This document shows, piece by piece, positions 55,576 through 60,394 of a DNA stretch of 60,394 bases. The stretch lies in the IMG/VR virus record IMGVR_UViG_3300036828_000746, positions 1-60,394 of that record. One strand, written 5' to 3'. The DNA comes from a virus. The notes below the pieces were generated by a model that was given only the letters and a program-made list of their open reading frames with translations, searched no databases and had not been told where the DNA came from. Each line of letters begins with the position of its first letter. The stretch's first letter is position 1. The position numbers were made by a program, and so were the translations under genes.

Positions 55576-57108
55576 TTAGACGGGCGCATATTCGTCCTCC
55601 TCAACGCTGCTCGGGACCCACAACTTCTTCGACGTGGGAGGTACCTGCTCAGGAGGCGCCGGTTGACCCGGGATACCACCTGGCCCGCCAAGGCCTGGCG
55701 TCGCCATCGGAATCGGAGGCGTGCCCACAGGAGCAAGGTTGTTGAACGGGAGGTAGAAGTCATCCATGCCGTCTAGCGACGATCGCTGGTAGTTCAACAC
55801 GTCGCGCCCCTCGTTCGGCGTCATCAGCGCTGTAGCGATCGCGTCCCTGACTGATTGGATTTCCTGGAGACGATCGCCACGCAGCACGCCGGCAAAGTCG
55901 AACTCGCAGAATATATCGTCCTCTCGCAGAAGCGCCCGGATGATCTGAGCATTGATCACCTGCTCGATCATTATGAGCGGGGGACCGAGGCAATCCGTGT
56001 ATGTCATCTCCCGCTGCGTCTCGATATTCGAGTACGTTGCTCGATCCATAATTCCAAGCATCGGAGGCGGGATCATGTAGACGCCGGCAACCTCCTCGCG
56101 AGTGATCTTGCGCTGGTCGATGAGTTCCGCCTCAACCGCTGAGTGCCCGATCATTTTCCAGTCGAGGCCTGGAGGCAACAGCGCAGGACGCCCCGCGTTC
56201 TCGGGCAGCGTGTATATCTCCTGAATGTCCTGCCGCAACTGCGCCATGATTTCTTGTCGCTCCGACCGGTCAAGTCCCAAGAAATCATCTGACGCAGTCA
56301 CGGCAGATGGTGGGCGAGCAGCATTGAGAAAGATCGCTTCCTGGTAACGTTGTGCAGCGTCCTCGATCCGCAGCGTCGTCCCGAGCATTTGCAACGGCGA
56401 ACACCCGATGGGTCCCTGCGGCGACCACCACGCACAATGGAGGCAGTCGTCGGGAGACACCTCACGGCGGTAATTCGTGTCGTCGATGTTGAAGGTCCAT
56501 CCGTCGATTGTGTCCCGGAACGGCATCATCGGCACGGTGAAGCGCCAATCCTGCGGGTAGAACTGAATCGAGTCGTTACTCCCGTTGAGGATCTCGGTCA
56601 CGCTGTTGCCATGCACGAGTACAGGCCCAAGCAGCGCTTGGATCAGTTGGGCCTGATACCCGCGCTCCCAAGGCGATTCGAGAGCAGTTGCCAGGGGATG
56701 TTCTCCCGTACGCAAGCGAATCCGCGAGTTCTCATCATCGCCTTCTCCTACTCGCCTGTACATCTTGAGCGGCACCCTCACCGCCCAAGTGAGCATGCGC
56801 ATCACCGCCGCCGCAACCCAAGGTTGAGACATGAACAGACGAGAGAAGGAGATGATTCGTCCACCGATCAACCACAACGCGGTCGGATACGCGGGGTAGA
56901 AAGAGGACGTGTAGTTCAAGTTGCCACGACCAGGCGCGATCTCGACAACTCCACCGTAGGTGAGGTCAGGCGTGGGCCACGCAACTTGCGGGCCACCGTA
57001 CTGCGCCTCATACTGGGCAGATGCGTGCTCTGTCGTAGGCTTCACGCGCGTTGCGCGTTGCTGCTCAAGGCGGGTGATGCGCTGATCTCGTTGGGCAGGC
57101 GTTTCCAT
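55576..57108 (-). CDS. Portal protein
   Basis: This 510-residue portal has FSRLFMSQPWVAAAVMRMLT, a conserved LHCAWWSPQGPIGCSPLQML region, AIFLNAARPPSAVTASDDF, ITREEVAGVYMIPPPMLGIM and ATYSNIETQREMTYTDCLGP, characteristic of HK97-type portals. It forms the dodecameric DNA channel at the vertex. Confidence 0.92.
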   Translation of the reverse strand: METPAQRDQRITRLEQQRATRVKPTTEHASAQYEAQYGGPQVAWPTPDLTYGGVVEIAPGRGNLNYTSSFYPAYPTALWLIGGRIISFSRLFMSQPWVAAAVMRMLTWAVRVPLKMYRRVGEGDDENSRIRLRTGEHPLATALESPWERGYQAQLIQALLGPVLVHGNSVTEILNGSNDSIQFYPQDWRFTVPMMPFRDTIDGWTFNIDDTNYRREVSPDDCLHCAWWSPQGPIGCSPLQMLGTTLRIEDAAQRYQEAIFLNAARPPSAVTASDDFLGLDRSERQEIMAQLRQDIQEIYTLPENAGRPALLPPGLDWKMIGHSAVEAELIDQRKITREEVAGVYMIPPPMLGIMDRATYSNIETQREMTYTDCLGPPLIMIEQVINAQIIRALLREDDIFCEFDFAGVLRGDRLQEIQSVRDAIATALMTPNEGRDVLNYQRSSLDGMDDFYLPFNNLAPVGTPPIPMATPGLGGPGGIPGQPAPPEQVPPTSKKLWVPSSVEEDEYAPV

Positions 57109-57140
57109 CGCGATCGCCTCGTTATATCACCTGCAAGGAC

Positions 57141-58793
57141 CTACAAACGCTCGATCCGAAAGTCCGACCTCTGCCCACGTTGCACGCCCTTTTTCTCTGG
57201 CATTGGCGACGTTACCACATTGAGCGCCATAGCGAGCGCGTCGAAACCGTCAATGAGGGTGTGATCGTCAGGCGCCTCACCACGCCAACGCTTGCCACCC
57301 GCTGTTGGTTGCATGATCGCTGACAGGACCTGGTTTGAAAACTTGTCGCTGCCGTCATGCTCAAGTTTTTGTCCTTCGACGTACTCACCAAGCTTCATCG
57401 AAGCGATGTCGAACGGAACGCCCTGACCGTGGTCAACGATCGTGATGCCGTGGCGCTCTTCAAGTTCCTCCGCAACGTCGCCTCCGCCTTGGGCACGGTC
57501 GAACGCAACGACCATGTCCGGCCAGCGATCGTGCATGACCTCAAGGATGTCACCAACATCGCTCGTCCTGCGCAAGCCGCTTTCCGGCAGCGAGTCGATG
57601 ATCACAGCGCCTGCAACGCGTACTTTGCCGATCGGAGGACGCCAAACGGGCACGATCGCAGTCGACGCCCACTTGTAACCTCGGTCGAGACCCACGACGA
57701 CTTGGATGCCCGGGCCTGACGGGATCTCAATGCCGTCCACGTGCATCGACCACCATTGTCCGCGATCGAGCGCCCCGAAGCCTGCGGTCACCCATTGATC
57801 GGCGTTCTGCCGAATGAATTGCCAGCGCCCGAGGCGACCAAGCGCTTTCCATACCCGCTTGAGTGCCTTCGGGGTGATCCACGTCGCTGGGTTCGCCTTC
57901 TTGACCTCATCAAGGTAGCGATCAAGCGCAGGGCCGTCCTTCGACGCTAGTGGAGGTGGCGTGATGTTCTCAGGCACTGCCCAGATGTGAGCGACCGTCT
58001 CCTGTTCTGCGTCGATCGCCCGAGTGTAATACCACCCGGGTCGAAGATCTCGCTGCACCACCGCGCCTGACTCTTCATCGAGGACCATCGCTTCGAGACG
58101 CCCCAGGTAAGAATCGCGATTGGTTCCAGCGGTTGTTCCAATGATGACCTTGACTGTTTGCCCACGCGCCGCCGCCTTGACTGTCTTCGATATGAGCGTA
58201 CCGACAGCAGCGCCGTTGTCACTGTGTCGATGTAGTTCCTCCACCATGATCAGCGTCGGGTCCTTACCTTCGACGGATGATCCGCCCTTCTGTTCTGTAC
58301 GGTTGCCTGCCGATCGAGCGAAGATCCCAACCTCGGGATTGTCGATCCACAATGGAGTCAAGCGCCCGCCGCTATATTCCTGCGGTTCCCACAGTGCGCC
58401 AAGGAGTCCGCGCCTGTTGCGGGATTCGAGTATGAACGCTGCGCCAGCGTTTGTCGTATTTCGGGCATGTTCAAGTTCACCCCCGATGACGAACACCCTC
58501 GGGCGCTTGACGACGTACATGGAATGGTGCAGCGCGATCGCTGCGAACAGCGACGACTTGCCGTTGCCTGTTGGCCATTCCCATAGGTGTTGGAAGAATT
58601 CAGCAACGCTACCTCCGCGGAAGAAATCAGCGAGCGGGTCGAGTTGGAATTCCTGAAGTTTGAAACGCCCGTCCACGGAATCCGGATCCGGCAACGTCCA
58701 ACAGAATCGCTCGAAGTGTTCGAGCGTTTCGTTCTCGGCGTGCGGTTCAGGGATCCGGATCCCGCGAGGCAGGCGTTGGGAACGGGCGCTCAC
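57141..58793 (-). CDS. terL: Terminase large subunit
   Basis: This 550-residue enzyme has an ATPase domain with Walker A EWPTGNGKSS (72-81), LIMVEEL as Walker B, VIIGTTAGTNRDSYLGR and, in the nuclease domain, VVVGLDRG, VVAFDRAQGGGDVAEEL and DGFDALAMALN acidic residues. It powers packaging and cuts the ends. It begins in an ATGA overlap with the small upstream gene. Confidence 0.93.
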   Translation of the reverse strand: MSARSQRLPRGIRIPEPHAENETLEHFERFCWTLPDPDSVDGRFKLQEFQLDPLADFFRGGSVAEFFQHLWEWPTGNGKSSLFAAIALHHSMYVVKRPRVFVIGGELEHARNTTNAGAAFILESRNRRGLLGALWEPQEYSGGRLTPLWIDNPEVGIFARSAGNRTEQKGGSSVEGKDPTLIMVEELHRHSDNGAAVGTLISKTVKAAARGQTVKVIIGTTAGTNRDSYLGRLEAMVLDEESGAVVQRDLRPGWYYTRAIDAEQETVAHIWAVPENITPPPLASKDGPALDRYLDEVKKANPATWITPKALKRVWKALGRLGRWQFIRQNADQWVTAGFGALDRGQWWSMHVDGIEIPSGPGIQVVVGLDRGYKWASTAIVPVWRPPIGKVRVAGAVIIDSLPESGLRRTSDVGDILEVMHDRWPDMVVAFDRAQGGGDVAEELEERHGITIVDHGQGVPFDIASMKLGEYVEGQKLEHDGSDKFSNQVLSAIMQPTAGGKRWRGEAPDDHTLIDGFDALAMALNVVTSPMPEKKGVQRGQRSDFRIERL

Positions 58794-58987
58794 GCCGGCG
58801 CAGGCTCCTCCGGCGGTTGCTCCGCCCGTGCTGCCTCGATCAACGCCTCAACCTCTTCGATCTTCATTGAGATCTCGCGAACCCTCGGGTTCTCCTGAAG
58901 CGTCTCGACCGCGTGAGCAGCGAGTGCCTGGACCTCAGCGATCAGGGCGTCGATCGTCGGCGTTTCCGGTGCTTCTGATGCCTCCAC
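58790..58987 (-). CDS. Small coiled-coil protein next to terminase
   Basis: The GTG at 58987 is chosen because AGGAGGG precedes it; the Arg-rich upstream reading is unlikely. The 65-residue product is VEASEAPETPTIDALIAEVQ followed by a coiled coil and an acidic Pro-rich tail. Could be an assembly or terminase accessory factor. Confidence 0.6.
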   Translation of the reverse strand: MEASEAPETPTIDALIAEVQALAAHAVETLQENPRVREISMKIEEVEALIEAARAEQPPEEPAPA

Positions 58988-59021
58988 GTCTGCCCTCCTA
59001 TTTCGCTTGATGCGGGATTCC

Positions 59022-59219
59022 CTACTTTTCTGACTTCGCCGCTGACGCCTTCGCCTTCTCCTCCTTTTCACCGCTCACCTGTTGTGCTGCGACATCGACA
59101 CCCTCGACGCCCTCATCCCCGATGCGAGGAACGTCCGTCTCCTCGACAAGGTCATAGTACGATGATCCCGTGCCTTCCACGTCAGGATCCTCCGCGTCGT
59201 CCTTCACTTTGTCTGCCAT
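59022..59219 (-). CDS. Small acidic protein
   Basis: A 65-residue acidic, probably disordered protein (MADKVKDDAEDPDVEGTGSS) with a Lys/Ala-rich end. Ribosome site GGAGG precedes its ATG. No family recognised. Confidence 0.6.
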   Translation of the reverse strand: MADKVKDDAEDPDVEGTGSSYYDLVEETDVPRIGDEGVEGVDVAAQQVSGEKEEKAKASAAKSEK

Positions 59220-59229
59220 TGCGCCTCCT

Positions 59230-59598
59230 TTACGTTGCCGTGAAAGCAGTAGGTAGTGTCGCTTGCCCGGAAAGCGTTGCCACGCTCACCGCTTTGACCG
59301 TACTCGCCTTTTTGGTCGGCGGCGCGGTGCAGACAATCGACGTTGCGGTATTGCTCGTAAGCACTGCAGGCGCACCTCCGAAAGTCACCATAGGTGGCTG
59401 TGCAGGTGCCACAGGAAAGTTGGTCCCGGTGAGCGTGCATGTCGTCCCGCCGGGTCCAGTTGTCGGCGCTACAGTCGCGAGTGTTGGCGCAGCGCCTCCT
59501 CCTACGCGCGGACTTACCGGCGTGTAAGGATTGAGTTCTGAGAAACTTCTGCCTGTGCCTGCCGCGTCCTGAGGTTCCGCGACACCGTTGCCTGACAT
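59230..59598 (-). CDS. IPT/TIG (Ig-like) domain protein
   Basis: This 122-residue protein has the IPT/TIG pattern: PTLATVAPTTGPGGTTCTLT-GTNF, MVTFGGAPAVLTSNTATSI and APPTKKAS. Such domains decorate capsids or tails of phages and may bind surface glycans. It lies between the small terminase and the acidic protein, an odd place for a fibre, so a capsid decoration is likely. Confidence 0.75.
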   Translation of the reverse strand: MSGNGVAEPQDAAGTGRSFSELNPYTPVSPRVGGGAAPTLATVAPTTGPGGTTCTLTGTNFPVAPAQPPMVTFGGAPAVLTSNTATSIVCTAPPTKKASTVKAVSVATLSGQATLPTAFTAT

Positions 59599-60182
59599 TA
59601 GAGTGGCCTCCCATCGGGTCCAAGTTGATCGTCGTAAACCTGCGAGTCCTCATCGGGCCAATCGCCGCCTTTGCCCTGGGGCGCTGACGGATCGGGTTCC
59701 AAACCCAGCGCAATCGCCGCTCGGCGCGCCGCTGTTGCTTCAACCTGCGACTGGTACCAACCCGGGTGAGGTTTGACGCTTCCGGCGTTCGTCGTCTGGT
59801 AAGGGTCGTACTCAGCATAGGCGCGGTGGAGTTCAGCAAGACGCTTGTGCTGGACGTAGTCCTCGATCATGTCCATGTCCACTGAGGCGAACGTGCCACG
59901 TTGCGCGGCGACAGCACGGACAGTGCGCTCCCACACCTTGCGCCAACGCTGAACGTACTGCTCGGGCGGGTCGATGACTGCCGTCTCCTCCCACAGTTCG
60001 ATGAGGCGCTTTGGCGCCCGAGAGCGGTAAGAAAGCGGTTCGGTGAGAAATCGGGCGTGCTCGGGACACGCATGAGGTTTGCCGCCTCGCGACTCAGGAC
60101 GCGTCCACGAATGTCCGGCGATGCACTGCAGCGTTTCGGTGGCGATGCCTGCAGTGAAGTCAGGGGTGCTCGTCGTGCGCAT
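59598..60182 (-). CDS. Putative terminase small subunit
   Basis: A 194-residue protein upstream of TerL with a helical body (PPEQYVQRWRKVWERTVRAV, MDMIEDYVQHKRLAELHRAY) of the small-terminase type and an N-terminal zinc-like CIAGHSW plus HACPEHARF. It would bind the packaging site, which should lie in the 212 bases upstream or at the left end. Confidence 0.68.
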   Translation of the reverse strand: MRTTSTPDFTAGIATETLQCIAGHSWTRPESRGGKPHACPEHARFLTEPLSYRSRAPKRLIELWEETAVIDPPEQYVQRWRKVWERTVRAVAAQRGTFASVDMDMIEDYVQHKRLAELHRAYAEYDPYQTTNAGSVKPHPGWYQSQVEATAARRAAIALGLEPDPSAPQGKGGDWPDEDSQVYDDQLGPDGRPL

Positions 60183-60394
60183 CCGCTTCTCGACGCGAGT
60201 GTTCGACCGCAGGCCTTAGGTTGGGCATCGCGAGGCATCATATCGCCTGACGCGCCCGCCTTCGTTGGGGGCCTTCGGGCGTGAGAGGTGACCTTCGCGC
60301 CTTCGACGCGAGGCGTCGAGGGGTCAAAGTAGACAATTTCTGTCCTGAAACCCCTGGTAATCCCCGGTTTCCCGGAATTTTTCTACGCAGGACT
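60183..60394. other. Right-end non-coding segment, candidate packaging site
   Basis: Contains a strong hairpin at 60300-60322 (CCTTCGACGC / GCGTCGAGGG, 3-nt loop GAG, one G-T pair) and CGCCCG/CGGGCG arms near 60256-60281. It lies directly upstream of the small terminase and, if circular, between it and HNH. No terminal direct repeat with the left end is visible. Confidence 0.5.

Noticed and set aside
1-60394. Integrase, tRNA genes, insertion sequences and terminal direct repeats
   Set aside because: Gaps and end segments were read for these and none was recognised; the two ends share no visible repeat.

Overview
The window reads as a complete or near-complete genome of a tailed, contractile-tail (myovirus-like) phage of about 60.4 kb, most likely infecting a high-GC actinobacterium. 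Evidence for a myovirus: a tail sheath protein (49.7-50.8 kb), a tube protein, a gp25-like baseplate wedge, a baseplate J-like protein and a multidomain hub. Evidence for the host type is indirect: high GC, frequent GTG/TTG starts, extended -10 promoters of the form TGnTAnnnT with poor -35 boxes, and small protein families familiar from actinophages (DUF6378, DUF6011, the RFFEYEHLP family). I found no integrase, recognisable lysogeny repressor, tRNA, IS element or CRISPR array, so a lytic lifestyle is the simplest reading.

Layout. (1) 0.1-3.2 kb, minus strand: HNH nuclease, a small coupled protein, an AT-rich repeat region and a prim-pol/SF3 primase-helicase. (2) 3.5-8.4 kb, plus: a detached tail-fibre module with a 1217-residue LamG protein. 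(3) 8.4-23.8 kb: about 40 small early genes, many zinc-ribbon or winged-helix-like, arranged as short cassettes, each with its own promoter and an almost invariant AACAAGGAGACA leader. (4) 23.9-37.3 kb, plus: replication and recombination (SNF2-like helicase, RuvC-like resolvase, Cas4/RecB-like nuclease, Sak4-like ATPase, DUF669 protein, UDG-PolA polymerase) interleaved with a full 7-deazaguanine pathway: FolE, QueD, QueE, QueC, QueF-like and DpdA. (5) 37.4-60.2 kb, minus: endolysin, holin-like protein, tail and baseplate, tape measure with a -1 frameshift chaperone pair, sheath and tube, head completion, capsid, protease, portal and terminase. If the window ends are joined, HNH lies immediately upstream of the small terminase on the same strand, the classic cos-phage arrangement, which suggests the window spans the whole genome.

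How the parts fit. GTP would be converted by FolE, QueD, QueE and QueC to preQ0, reduced by the QueF-like enzyme to preQ1 and inserted into phage DNA in place of guanine by DpdA, probably protecting the genome from host restriction. Pathway genes overlap one another and adjoin DUF669 and PolA, so modification appears co-expressed with replication.

Three DNA-level systems stand out beyond the genes: a ~110-bp element present three times (two plus, one minus) with exactly 44 nt between a CTAAG repeat and a 35-nt conserved core; a wider set of CTAAG direct repeats spaced one helical turn apart at operon boundaries on both strands; and seven nearly identical early promoters.
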